From Roseomonas sp. GC11 (GTDB lineage: Bacteria; Pseudomonadota; Alphaproteobacteria; Acetobacterales; Acetobacteraceae): a DNA stretch of 64,000 bases. Position 1 is the first letter of the stretch, and each line of letters starts with the position of its first letter. Below are positions 31,900 through 39,685 of this stretch, piece after piece. Where the stretch lies: the NCBI RefSeq assembly GCF_024437745.1, contig NZ_JANFNY010000018.1, positions 1 through 64,000 of the forward strand, in the 5' to 3' direction. A program made the position numbers and the translations under genes. The notes under the pieces are model-generated. The model worked only from the letters and a program-made list of their open reading frames with translations. It was not told the DNA's origin and ran no database searches.

Positions 31900-32343
31900 T
31901 CAGCCGCTGGCGGCCGGCACAGGCCAGGGGGTGGGGGATGGCACGGGGGCCGGGCCTTCCGCGTCATGCGTGCCGAAATCGGCCGGGCCCACCACCTCCA
32001 GATATTCCATGTCCGGCGAGTAGTCGAAGAGGAAGTGCCGGATGCCCGGCCGCTGGTGCACGCAGTCGCCGGCGGCCACCAGGGTTTCCTTGTCCTCGTA
32101 CATGAAGCGGGCCCAGCCCTTCAGCATCAGCACGATGTGGAATTCCGCGCTGTGCGTGTGCCAGCCCGTGCCCTTCTCCGGCGCGCTGTTGGCGCGCACC
32201 AGATGCGCGATCACCCGCCCCCCCGTCGCCTGGGCCACGCCCAGGTCGCGGTAGAGGAAGAAATCCCGCAGCCCCTGGCCCTTCCAGGGCGTGTCACCGG
32301 GGCGCACATGCGAGAACTCATTGACGATGGTCTTGTCGAGCAT
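31900..32343 (-). CDS. Cupin-domain protein
   Basis: A 147-residue single cupin. Motif 1 is GTGWHTHSAEFHIVLMLKG, with the metal-binding His-x-His and Glu/His; motif 2 is GDCVHQRPGIRHFLF. It could be a small-molecule sensor, isomerase or dioxygenase-like protein; the substrate is not visible. The ATG at 32343 (MLDKTIVNEF) is chosen; another ATG nine bases upstream (MTRMLDK) is possible. A 17-bp palindrome lies about 110 bp upstream. Confidence 0.8.
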   Translation of the reverse strand: MLDKTIVNEFSHVRPGDTPWKGQGLRDFFLYRDLGVAQATGGRVIAHLVRANSAPEKGTGWHTHSAEFHIVLMLKGWARFMYEDKETLVAAGDCVHQRPGIRHFLFDYSPDMEYLEVVGPADFGTHDAEGPAPVPSPTPWPVPAASG

Positions 32344-32728
32344 CCGCGTCATCCTGCCGCTGGAGGAGGGGACGGAATGGCGCCGGGCGCCACTCCCCCG
32401 GATGCACGGGAGGGGCCGCGGCACCCGGTGCGGCGCAGCATCCTTCAGTTGATTATTGCATCGCAATAAAAAAGCGGGGCGGGCACCCCGCCGCCGCCCC
32501 TCCGCCCGTGATGAAAAAGAGAAGGGCGATGCAACTGGCCGGAAAGGGAAGAAAATTGAGCGGAGGGCAGGCAGCGGCAAGGCAGATCAAAAAATAGCGA
32601 GGATTCCGCCTTTGCTTAACCGGTGCCCCGGCGCGGCGCCGGGCTGGCCGCCACCGCCCCCGGGCCTGCCCCCTCCAGCGCCGCCCCACACCTGGCCCCG
32701 CGGCGCGCCCCACCCCGGGCCGCCATGG
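32344..32728. other. 385-bp gap with a candidate operator and no gene
   Basis: Lies between the cupin gene start and the end of the flavoprotein gene; both are read on the minus strand. I see no convincing coding sequence. The cupin-proximal part holds a perfect palindrome (separate entry); the rest is low-complexity GC and A-rich DNA, including a TTAACCGG segment near 32620. Confidence 0.6.
32453..32469. promoter_or_regulatory. Perfect 17-bp palindrome upstream of the cupin gene
   Basis: TTATTGC-ATC-GCAATAA, seven-base arms with a three-base centre, in an AT-rich pocket of a GC-rich region. Size and symmetry suit a dimeric repressor operator. It lies about 110 bp before the cupin start codon; the regulator is unknown. 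Confidence 0.6.
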
Positions 32729-33904
32729 CTAGACCGACTCGCCGGCACTCCAGCCGCTCGCCCAGGCCCATTGGAAATTATAGCCGCCCAGCCAGCCGGT
32801 GACGTCCACCGCCTCGCCGATCACGTGCAGTCCGGGAACCTCGCGCGCCGCCATGCTGCGGGAAGAGAGCGCGGCCGTGTCCACGCCCCCCAGCATCACC
32901 TCCGCCTTGGCATAGCCCTCGCTGCCCGCCGGCGTCAGGCTCCACTGGCCGAGACGCGCGCCAGCCTGGCGCAGGGCCTTGTCCGTCTGCTCGGCCATGA
33001 TGCGCTCCGGCAGCCAGGCGGCGGCCAGGGCCTGCGCCAGCCGCTGCGGCAGCCACTCGGCCAGCACGCTGCGCGGGCCCGCCTTCGGCCGCGCCTGCTT
33101 CGCCGCCAGCAGCGCCGCCACCGCATCCTGCCCCGGCAGCAGGTCCAGCGTGATCGCCGCGCCCTCCCGCCACGCCGAGGAAATCTGCAGGATCGCCGGG
33201 CCAGACAGGCCGCGATGCGTGAACAGCACCGCCTCCGGGAAGCGGTGCCGCCCGAGCCGCGCCACCGCCGGCAGCGCCACGCCCGACAGCTCCCGCATCA
33301 TCGCCAGCTCCTCCCCGGCGAAAGTCAGCGGCACCAGCGCCGGGCGCGTCTCCGTCAGGGGCAGGCCGAAGCGCCGCGCGAGGTCGAGGGAAAGCCCCGT
33401 CGCCCCCATCTTCGGGATGGACAGGCCGCCCGTGGCCAGCACCAGCGCGGGCGCGGTGAAGACGCCCCTGTCCGTCTCCACCCGGAAGGCATCGGCGCGC
33501 GAGACGCCGGTGATGCGGTGCGCCAGCCGGATCTCCGCCCCCACCGCGGCGCATTCGGCCAGCAGCATGGCCACGATCTGCCGCGCCGAGCCGTCGCAGA
33601 ACAGTTGCCCCAGCGTCTTCTCGTGCCAGGCGATGCCGTGCTTCTCCACCAGCGCCAGGAAATCCGCCGGGCGGTAGCGCGAGAGGGCGGATTTGCAGAA
33701 ATGCGGGTTGGCCGAGAAATACCGCTCCGGCACCGTCTCGCGGTTGGTGAAGTTGCACCGCCCGCCACCGGAAATGAGGATCTTCGACCCCGCCTGGGGC
33801 GCATGGTCCAGCACCAGCACCCGCCGGCCCCGCTGCCCGGCCCGGATCGCACACATCAGCCCGGCGGCGCCGGCGCCCAGGATCAGCGCATCATAACTCT
33901 GCAT
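32729..33904 (-). CDS. HI0933/BaiN-type NAD(P)/FAD flavoprotein
   Basis: A 391-residue flavoprotein. The FAD-binding Rossmann motif is ALILGAGAAGLMCAIRAGQRGRRVLVLD (about 6-33), followed by the family hallmark GSKILISGGGRCNFTNRE, then VLATGGLSIPKMGATG and the C-terminal GLHVIGEAVDVTGWLGGYNFQWAWASGWSAG. Homologues include E. coli YhiN; the substrate of most members is unknown (BaiN was assigned to bile-acid reduction). The ATG at 33904 begins MQSYDALILGAG. Confidence 0.9.
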   Translation of the reverse strand: MQSYDALILGAGAAGLMCAIRAGQRGRRVLVLDHAPQAGSKILISGGGRCNFTNRETVPERYFSANPHFCKSALSRYRPADFLALVEKHGIAWHEKTLGQLFCDGSARQIVAMLLAECAAVGAEIRLAHRITGVSRADAFRVETDRGVFTAPALVLATGGLSIPKMGATGLSLDLARRFGLPLTETRPALVPLTFAGEELAMMRELSGVALPAVARLGRHRFPEAVLFTHRGLSGPAILQISSAWREGAAITLDLLPGQDAVAALLAAKQARPKAGPRSVLAEWLPQRLAQALAAAWLPERIMAEQTDKALRQAGARLGQWSLTPAGSEGYAKAEVMLGGVDTAALSSRSMAAREVPGLHVIGEAVDVTGWLGGYNFQWAWASGWSAGESV

Positions 33905-34224
33905 CGGCCGCGCATAGCCCGAAAGCCACCCCTGCCGGAAGCGCCACCGCCCGGAATCTCCGCCCTCCTCCCCCGCCGCCGGGGATAACCCCGATCTATC
34001 CCCAGTTTCCGTGGATGAAGCTGGGGATAAGGAAGGGGAAGCCGTGGGGACAGGGAGGAAGAGAGGTTTCTTAAGTGTTTATTTTTGAAAGGGGAATCGA
34101 CGAAATCCCCGGCACCTTGTTGCGCCTCCGGGCGGGTTTGCCCTTGCCAGGGGGGCGGGGGAAAGGCTTGGCTGGGGGGCAAGGCCCGCCGGCAAGAGCG
34201 GGCCCCTTCCAGGGAGGAGTGCCC
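33905..34224. other. 320-bp gap with repeated TATCCCC motifs
   Basis: Between divergent flavoprotein and Bug-protein genes; no gene seen. It contains three related motifs: GGGGATAACC (33981-33990), TATCCCCAG (33997-34005) and CTGGGGATAAG (34021-34031); the last two form a 9-bp inverted repeat. They resemble DnaA-box or operator half-sites. Downstream is an AT-rich segment TTTCTTAAGTGTTTATTTTTG near 34067, which could hold the Bug-gene promoter. Confidence 0.5.
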
Positions 34225-35202
34225 ATGAGGCTTTTGTCTCGCCGCCTGCTGCTGGCCGCGCCCTTGGCCATGCCCTTGGCTGCCCCCGCGCTGCGCGCCC
34301 AGCCTGCCTGGCCCAACGGGCCGGTGCGGCTGATCGTGCCCTTCCCGCCAGGCGGCAGCGTGGACACGCTGGCCCGCCTCGCCCAGCCAGGCCTGCAGGC
34401 GGCGCTCGGCGTGCCGGTGGTGATCGACAACCGCGGCGGCGCCAGCGGCTCCATCGGCACCGCCGCCGCCGCCCGCGCCGCGCCGGATGGGCAGACCTTC
34501 CTCTTCGTGTTCGACACCCATGCGGTGAACCCGGCCCTGATCCCCAATCTGGGCTTCGACACGCGGCGCGACCTCGCCGGCGTCATGCTGATCGGCACCG
34601 CCCCCATGCTGATCACCACCCACCGCTCCCGCCCCTGGCGGGACCTGCCGGCGGTGCTGGCGGCGGCACGGGCGAAGCCGGAGAGCATCACCTATGGCAG
34701 CATCGGCAATGGCAGCCTCGCCCACCTGACCATGACGCTGATGCAGGAACAGGGCGGCTTCCGCGTCACCCATGTGCCCTATCGCGGCGGTGGCCCGCTG
34801 AGCGCCGCCGCCGCCGCCGGAGAGGTGGACCTGCCCATGGCCACCAATGCCGGGCTGGGCGGGCAGGTGGGGCAGACGCTGCGGCCCCTGGCGCAGACTG
34901 GCGCCAGCCGCTCCGTGCTGTTCCCTGATCTGCCAACGGTGGCGGAGGCCGGCCTGCCCGGCGTGGATGCCCTGGCCTGGTGGGGCGCCCTGGCCCCCGC
35001 CCAGACGCCGCGCCCCATCCTCACCCGCTTCCACGCCGCGCTGATGCAGGCCTTCCGCGCCCCCGAGGCCCTGGCGCGGCTGGCCCAGCCGCTCGGCATC
35101 GATGCCGTGCTCTCCTCGCCCGAGGAATTCGAGGCCTTCCTGGACCGGCAGATGGAAGTCTGGGGGCAGGTGGTGCGGGAGAAAGGAATCCGGGCGGATT
35201 AG
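34225..35202 (+). CDS. Bug-family (tripartite tricarboxylate transporter) solute-binding protein
   Basis: Periplasmic binding protein of 325 residues. Signal peptide LLSRRLLLAAPLAMPLAAPALRA, then VRLIVPFPPGGSVDTLARL, the family fingerprint for the ligand loop, GGASGSIGTAAAARAAPDGQTFLF, and VPYRGGGPLSAAAAAGEVDL. No TctA/TctB membrane genes lie nearby, so it is an orphan binding protein, as is common in this family. Ligand unknown (often a carboxylate). AGGGAGG precedes the ATG. Confidence 0.9.
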   Translation: MRLLSRRLLLAAPLAMPLAAPALRAQPAWPNGPVRLIVPFPPGGSVDTLARLAQPGLQAALGVPVVIDNRGGASGSIGTAAAARAAPDGQTFLFVFDTHAVNPALIPNLGFDTRRDLAGVMLIGTAPMLITTHRSRPWRDLPAVLAAARAKPESITYGSIGNGSLAHLTMTLMQEQGGFRVTHVPYRGGGPLSAAAAAGEVDLPMATNAGLGGQVGQTLRPLAQTGASRSVLFPDLPTVAEAGLPGVDALAWWGALAPAQTPRPILTRFHAALMQAFRAPEALARLAQPLGIDAVLSSPEEFEAFLDRQMEVWGQVVREKGIRAD

Positions 35203-35222
35203 GAGAGAGAGAAAGTAAAGCA

Positions 35223-35312
35223 TCTTCTTTTTCTGAAGAAAAAGAAGCAAAAAGACTTTTTCAGTCTGGCGTCCCGCCTCCGGCCTGGAGTGGGGCGCCA
35301 GACTGGAAAAAA
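35223..35312. terminator. Composite AT/GC element, copy F
   Basis: Beta palindrome CTTCTTTTTC-TGAA-GAAAAAGAAG, then CAAAAAGACTTTTTCAG and a stem CAGTCTGGCG...CGCCAGACTG, then GAAAAAA. The stem bases TCT/AGA differ from TGT/ACA in copy D but remain paired. Between convergent Bug-protein and flavin-reductase genes. Confidence 0.8.
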
Positions 35313-35822
35313 TTACGACGCCACGGGCAGCGGCAGCTTGTGGTAGTCGCGCTGCCACCAGATCAGCCCCGGCCCCTTCTCCCCCAGGCGAATGGCGCGG
35401 ATGGCGGCAAAGAACACGCTGTGCGTGCCCTTTTCCAGCACATCCTCGATCTCGCAGTCGAGCGACACGGCGGCGCCCTCCAGCGCCGGGCTGCCCGTCT
35501 CCAGCACCGACCAGGAACCGTGGCGGAAACGCTCCTCCGCCGTGGCGGCACCGGTCATGCCGGCGAAGGTGTTGGAAATGTCGCTCTGCGCCGCCGAGAG
35601 CACATTGACGCAGAGCACCCCATTCGCCTTCACCGCCGCATGCTGGCTGCTGGTGCGGTTGATGCAGACCAGCAGCATCGCCGGCTCGTCCGTGACGGAA
35701 CAGACGGCGCTGGCCGTCAGCCCCGCCCGGCCGGCCGGGCCATCGCTGGTGATGACGCTGACCGCCGCGCCCAGGCGCGCCATGGCTTCGCGGAAATCGG
35801 GGCGGGAGACGGGCATGGGCAT
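35313..35822 (-). CDS. Flavin reductase (HpaC/RutF-type)
   Basis: A 169-residue FMN-binding split-barrel protein. Landmarks are FREAMARLGAAVSVITSDGPAGRAGLTASAVCSVTDEPAMLLVCINRTSSQHAAV, then GVLCVNVLSAAQSDISNTFAG, and DYHKLPLP at the C-terminus. It should supply reduced flavin, using NAD(P)H, to a two-component monooxygenase, but no oxygenase subunit is adjacent. Which pathway it serves cannot be told. Confidence 0.88.
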   Translation of the reverse strand: MPMPVSRPDFREAMARLGAAVSVITSDGPAGRAGLTASAVCSVTDEPAMLLVCINRTSSQHAAVKANGVLCVNVLSAAQSDISNTFAGMTGAATAEERFRHGSWSVLETGSPALEGAAVSLDCEIEDVLEKGTHSVFFAAIRAIRLGEKGPGLIWWQRDYHKLPLPVAS

Positions 35823-35854
35823 TCTCTACAGTCAGGGCTGGGGGAAGGATAATC

Positions 35855-36487
35855 TCACATTCCGCCCCCGCAAGATGCCGCCAGCCGATAGCCCCGCCCC
35901 GCCAGCGCGGCGGACCAGGCCTCGCCATCGCCCCGCCAGCCGAAGCCCGGGCGCTCCTCGATGGTGAGGGAGGCCATGCCCTCCGGCAGCTGCCCCGGGC
36001 GATAATTGACCAGCAGCAGTTCGAAGCCGCCGGGCTGGAGCTTCTCCAGCAGCGCCGGCAGGCGCAGCAGCTCCGGCGCGCGGTCCGCCCCGTGGCGCTC
36101 CCGCACGAAGAGGGGCGGCGGGCCGGGCGGGCGCTCCGCCAGGCGCCGCGCCAGGGCGGCGAAGCGGGCGGCGGCGCGCGGGATATGCTCGCGCCAGCCG
36201 GGCAGCACGCCCTGGGTGGCGTCCTTCGGGAAGTCGTGCTCGTGGATGATGCCGTAGCGCGCGTTGCGGATATGCTGCACGCGGCCCGCCTCGTCACGCT
36301 CCTCCACCAGCAGGTCGGGGTGGTAGACGGCGCCGGCCTCCAGCCCTTCCTCCAGGATCGCCAGCAGCCCGTGCAGCGGCAGGATGTACCAGTCGAACGG
36401 GTATCCGGTGGTGAAGCCGAAATGCGCCCGGAGATTATGCGTCAGCCGGCAGCGCGAGCCGAGGGGGATGATGCGGGAGACGTCCAT
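35855..36487 (-). CDS. DUF1796-like putative cysteine-peptidase-fold protein
   Basis: A 210-residue protein beginning IIPLGSRCRLTHNLRAHFGFTTGYPFDWYILPLHGLLAIL. The pattern LGSxC...LR...YPFDW matches DUF1796-type proteins, with Cys13 as the candidate nucleophile and a later RYGIIHEHDFP giving candidate His residues. The family is predicted papain-like, function unknown, and often lies near surface-polysaccharide genes, which are not seen here. The ATG at 36487 is chosen; earlier in-frame codons would overlap the divergent promoter region. Confidence 0.7.
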   Translation of the reverse strand: MDVSRIIPLGSRCRLTHNLRAHFGFTTGYPFDWYILPLHGLLAILEEGLEAGAVYHPDLLVEERDEAGRVQHIRNARYGIIHEHDFPKDATQGVLPGWREHIPRAAARFAALARRLAERPPGPPPLFVRERHGADRAPELLRLPALLEKLQPGGFELLLVNYRPGQLPEGMASLTIEERPGFGWRGDGEAWSAALAGRGYRLAASCGGGM

Positions 36488-36623
36488 GCCCCTGATGTGA
36501 ACAGGCGCGGCGCAAAAAAACAGCCGGTTTTTCACATCCCGGCCGGGCGGGGCGGCGCCGGGCTTCCGCCCGTGGTGGTTCCGTCTATCCTGCGCCCCTT
36601 CCCTCCCCGCATGAGGAAACGAC

Positions 36624-37322
36624 ATGCCCGAAATCACGATCCAGGCGAGCGACGGCAGCGGCAGCTTCAGCGCCTACCTTGCCATGCCGAAGACGCTCCC
36701 GGCCGGCGCGGTGGTGATGATCCAGGAAATCTTCGGCGTGAACCACGCCATGCGCGCGCTGTCCGACTGGGTGGCGGATATGGGCTTCATCGCCATCAGC
36801 CCGGATCTCTTCTGGCGGCAGGAACCGGGCGTGCAGCTGACCGATGGCAGCAAGGCGGAATGGGACCGCGCCTTCGCCCTGATGAACGGCTTCGACCAGC
36901 AGAAGGGCGTCGAGGACCTGAAGGCCACCCTGGCCGTGGCCCGCACCCTGCCGGGCAGCAATGGCAAGGCCGGCACCATGGGCTTCTGCCTCGGCGGGCG
37001 GCTCGCCTTCATGATGGCCACCGACTCGGACGCGGATTGCAACATCTCCTACTACGGCGTCGGCATCGATGGCCTGCTGGAGGGCCGGGAGCGCATCGCC
37101 AGGCCGCTGCTGATGCACATCGCCGAGCTGGACCGCTTCGTGCCCGAGGCGGCGCGCAAGGCGATCCAGGCCGGGCTGGAGGGCAATGCCCACGCGGCGG
37201 TGCATGTCTATCCGGCGGTGGACCACGCCTTCGCCCGCATGGGCGGCCATTCCTGGGACGGCCGCGCCGCCACCATCGCCAATGGCCGCACGGCGCAGCT
37301 TCTGGCCGAAACGCTGGGGTAA
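36624..37322 (+). CDS. Dienelactone hydrolase family protein
   Basis: A 232-residue cytoplasmic alpha/beta hydrolase. The catalytic triad is visible: Cys122 in GFCLGG, Asp170 in ELDRFVPE and His201 in VDHAFAR; Glu35 in IQEIFGVN also matches carboxymethylenebutenolidase. A GAGGAAAC ribosome site precedes the ATG. No other catechol-pathway genes are near, so the physiological substrate may differ from dienelactone. Confidence 0.9.
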   Translation: MPEITIQASDGSGSFSAYLAMPKTLPAGAVVMIQEIFGVNHAMRALSDWVADMGFIAISPDLFWRQEPGVQLTDGSKAEWDRAFALMNGFDQQKGVEDLKATLAVARTLPGSNGKAGTMGFCLGGRLAFMMATDSDADCNISYYGVGIDGLLEGRERIARPLLMHIAELDRFVPEAARKAIQAGLEGNAHAAVHVYPAVDHAFARMGGHSWDGRAATIANGRTAQLLAETLG

Positions 37323-37335
37323 TTTTTCAAGAAAG

Positions 37336-37457
37336 GGTTCTTTTTTAGAAAAAAAAGAACCAAAAAACTTCTTTCCGTTGGCGTCCCGCCTCAGGCCATA
37401 GGCGGGACGCCAAACTAAAAGAAAGTCTTTTTGCTTCTTTTTCTTCAGAAAAAGAAG
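37336..37457. terminator. Composite AT/GC element, copy G (full symmetric form)
   Basis: Alpha palindrome GGGTTCTTTTTT-AG-AAAAAAAAGAACC, CAAAAAACTTC, GC stem GTTGGCGTCCCGCCT...AGGCGGGACGCCAAAC, then AAAGTCTTTTTG and the reversed beta palindrome CTTCTTTTTC-TTCA-GAAAAAGAAG. Alpha on the left and beta on the right are the complete arrangement. Between convergent dienelactone-hydrolase and tdo genes. Confidence 0.82.
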
Positions 37458-37461
37458 ATTT

Positions 37462-38277
37462 TCAAAGCCTTGTCCGCACCGACCAAAGTTCAGGAAAAAA
37501 TTTCCGCTCCAGCGCCGCCTTCAGGTATCCCACCCCGGCGGAGCCGCCGGTGCCCTGGCGGTGGCCGATGATGCGCTCCACCGTGGACATGTGCTTGAAG
37601 CGCCAGGTGCGGAAGGCATCTTCCAGGTCCACCAGTTCCTCGGCCAGCTCATAGAGGACGAAGTGGCGGCTGCTGTCGCGGTAGACGGCCTCCCAGGCGG
37701 CGATCACCGCTTCATGTTCCGCATGCGGCTGCGTCACATCGCGCGTGAGCACGGCCTCCGGCACCGGCAGGCCATGGCGGGCCAGCAGGCGCAGCGCCTC
37801 GTCATAGAGGCTCGGCGCCTCGTAGGCGGCCTGGAGGATGGCCATCACCTCCGGCCGGTGCGCGTGGGGGCGCATCATGAAGGCGTCCTTCGCGCCCAGG
37901 CGGAATTCCAGCAGCCGGTACTGCCAGGACTGGAAGCCCGAGGCGGCGCCGAGGCTGCCGCGGAAGGCGAGGTAATCCGCCGGGGTCATGGTGGTCAGCA
38001 CGTCCCACGCCTCGACCATCTGGCGCTGGATGCGGGCGACGCGCGCCATCGCCTTGAAGGCCGGGCCGGGGTCATCGGCGCGCAGCCGGGCCACGGCCAG
38101 TTCCAGCTCGTGGTTCATCAGCTTCATCCACAGTTCCTGCACCTGGTGGATGACGATGAACAGCATCTCGTCATGCTCGCCCGAGAGCGGGGACTGCGCC
38201 TTCAGCAGCGCGTCCAGGCCGAGATAATCGCCATAGGACATGCGCTGCCTGAAATCCGTCTCGACGCCCTCGACCAT
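37462..38277 (-). CDS. kynA: Tryptophan 2,3-dioxygenase
   Basis: Heme enzyme opening the indole ring of tryptophan to N-formylkynurenine. The 271-residue protein has MSYGDYLGLDALLKAQ, HDEMLFIVIHQVQELWMKLMNHEL (distal-side His and substrate contacts), GFQSWQYRLLEFRLG, and the proximal region FRTWRFKHMSTVERIIGHRQGTGGSAGVGYL. The ATG at 38277 gives the normal start. It is divergent from a kynureninase-like gene; the gap contains a 14-bp tandem repeat. A formamidase gene is not seen nearby. Confidence 0.95.
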   Translation of the reverse strand: MVEGVETDFRQRMSYGDYLGLDALLKAQSPLSGEHDEMLFIVIHQVQELWMKLMNHELELAVARLRADDPGPAFKAMARVARIQRQMVEAWDVLTTMTPADYLAFRGSLGAASGFQSWQYRLLEFRLGAKDAFMMRPHAHRPEVMAILQAAYEAPSLYDEALRLLARHGLPVPEAVLTRDVTQPHAEHEAVIAAWEAVYRDSSRHFVLYELAEELVDLEDAFRTWRFKHMSTVERIIGHRQGTGGSAGVGYLKAALERKFFPELWSVRTRL

Positions 38278-38338
38278 CCTGCTCTCCCCGGTGTTGCGGT
38301 GGCGGCAGTCTAGCGCGGCCCGGGCGGGGGCGCGCCAG

Positions 38339-38398
38339 GGGGAGAACCTGGAGGGGAGAACCTGGAGGGGAGAACCAGGAGGGGAGAACCGGTTCCCC
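38339..38398. repeat. Four 14-bp repeats ending in a palindrome in the tdo/PLP-enzyme gap
   Basis: GGGGAGAACCTGGA (38339-38352), the same again (38353-38366), GGGGAGAACCAGGA (38367-38380), then GGGGAGAACCGGTTCCCC (38381-38398), itself a near-perfect palindrome. It lies in the shared region between the two divergent start codons, so it could be a regulator site or a length-variable spacer. Confidence 0.85.
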
Positions 38399-38434
38399 CT
38401 GGACCGGCTGGCGCCGCTGCCGCAGGATACCGCC

Positions 38435-39622
38435 ATGCTCGACCTGCGCCCGCATTTCTCCGCCTTCCTCGGCAGCGATCCCGCCCGGCTGCATTTCGCC
38501 GCGCACAGCCACCACCCCTGGCCGGATGTGACGCGCGCCGCGCATCTGGCGGCCTGGGACCTCGCCGCGCGGCGAATCGACGGGAAGTGGGAGGAGGTGC
38601 TGGGCGCGCTCTCCACCCGGCTGCGCCAGCGCATCGCGGGCCTGCTCGGCCTGCCGGACCCGGCCACGCTGGTCTTCGCCCCCAACACGCATGAATTCGT
38701 CGCCCGCATCCTCTCCGCCCTGCCGGCGGGGCGCGCGCCGCGCATCCTGACGACGGATGGGGAATTCCATTCCTTCGCCCGCCAGATCGGCCGGCTGGAG
38801 GAGGAAGGGCTGGTGCGGGTCACGCGCATCCCCACCCTGCCGGCGGCGGAGTGCCTGCCGCGCCTCATCGAGGCCGCGCGCGGCGGCGGCTGGGACCTGA
38901 TCTGGACCAGCGAGGTGTTTTATCAGACCGGCACGGTGCTGGAGGGGCTGGAGGCCCTGGCCGAGGCCGCCGGCGAGGCGCCGCTGGTGATCGATGGCTA
39001 CCACGCCTTCATGGCGCGCCCGGTGGATCTCTCGCGCATCGCCGGGCGGGCCTTCTATCTGGCGGGCGGCTACAAATACGCGATGGGCGGCGAGGGCTGC
39101 TGTTTCCTGCACTGCCCGCCCGGCTGGCTGCCGCGGCCGCGGCTGACGGGGTGGTATGCCGCCTTCTCCGCCCTGGCGCGGCCGGATGGCGGCACGCCCT
39201 ATGCCACGGACGGGCAGCGCTTCATGGGCGCCACCTTCGACCCCTCCGGCCTGTTCCGGCTGGATGCGTCGCTCGGCTGGGCGGCGGCGCAGGGCGCCAG
39301 CCCGGCGGCCATCCACGCCCATGCCCGCGCGCTCCAGGCGCAGTTCCTGGCCGGGCTGGTGGAAACAGGGCTGGCGGAAACAGGGCTGGCCAAGGGGCTC
39401 GCGGGCGTGCCGCTGGCCGGCGGCGGCTTCGACCCCGGCCCGGCGCGCGGCAACTTCCTGGCCTTCGAGACGGAGCAGGCGGGCGCGTGGCAGGCGCGGC
39501 TGGCGGCGGCGGGCATCGTCACCGATTACCGCGGCAACCGGCTGCGCTTCGGCTTCGGCCTCTGCCACACGGCGGCGGAGGTGGAGGCGCTGCTGGAGCG
39601 GCTGCGCGCGAGCCCCACCTAG
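38435..39622 (+). CDS. Class V aminotransferase-fold PLP enzyme, kynureninase-like
   Basis: A 395-residue PLP enzyme. It opens LHFAAHSHHPWPDVT, has the lysine motif AGGYKYAMGGEGCCFLH, where the Lys should form the PLP aldimine as in kynureninase (GYKYLNGGPG), and TSEVFYQTGTVL and VIDGYHAFMARP supply cofactor contacts including Asp. Divergence from tdo suggests tryptophan/kynurenine catabolism. True kynureninases differ at the N-terminus, so kynureninase activity is an inference. Bases about 39356-39397 carry a 15-bp tandem repeat (LVETG, LAETG). Confidence 0.78.
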   Translation: MLDLRPHFSAFLGSDPARLHFAAHSHHPWPDVTRAAHLAAWDLAARRIDGKWEEVLGALSTRLRQRIAGLLGLPDPATLVFAPNTHEFVARILSALPAGRAPRILTTDGEFHSFARQIGRLEEEGLVRVTRIPTLPAAECLPRLIEAARGGGWDLIWTSEVFYQTGTVLEGLEALAEAAGEAPLVIDGYHAFMARPVDLSRIAGRAFYLAGGYKYAMGGEGCCFLHCPPGWLPRPRLTGWYAAFSALARPDGGTPYATDGQRFMGATFDPSGLFRLDASLGWAAAQGASPAAIHAHARALQAQFLAGLVETGLAETGLAKGLAGVPLAGGGFDPGPARGNFLAFETEQAGAWQARLAAAGIVTDYRGNRLRFGFGLCHTAAEVEALLERLRASPT

Positions 39623-39685
39623 CACATCTTCCATTTACCGGATGCCTGGAGACTGCGGGCGTTGTTTGCCTCCGCAGGAGCCAGC

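Noticed and set aside
31817-32023. Small protein GTGLSGMGLSGLGLW... between GST and cupin genes
   Set aside because: It is produced by the 15-bp tandem repeat and the antisense of the cupin gene; no ribosome site.
38339-38398. CRISPR array
   Set aside because: Repeats are 14 bp and directly adjacent without spacers, and no cas genes exist in the window.
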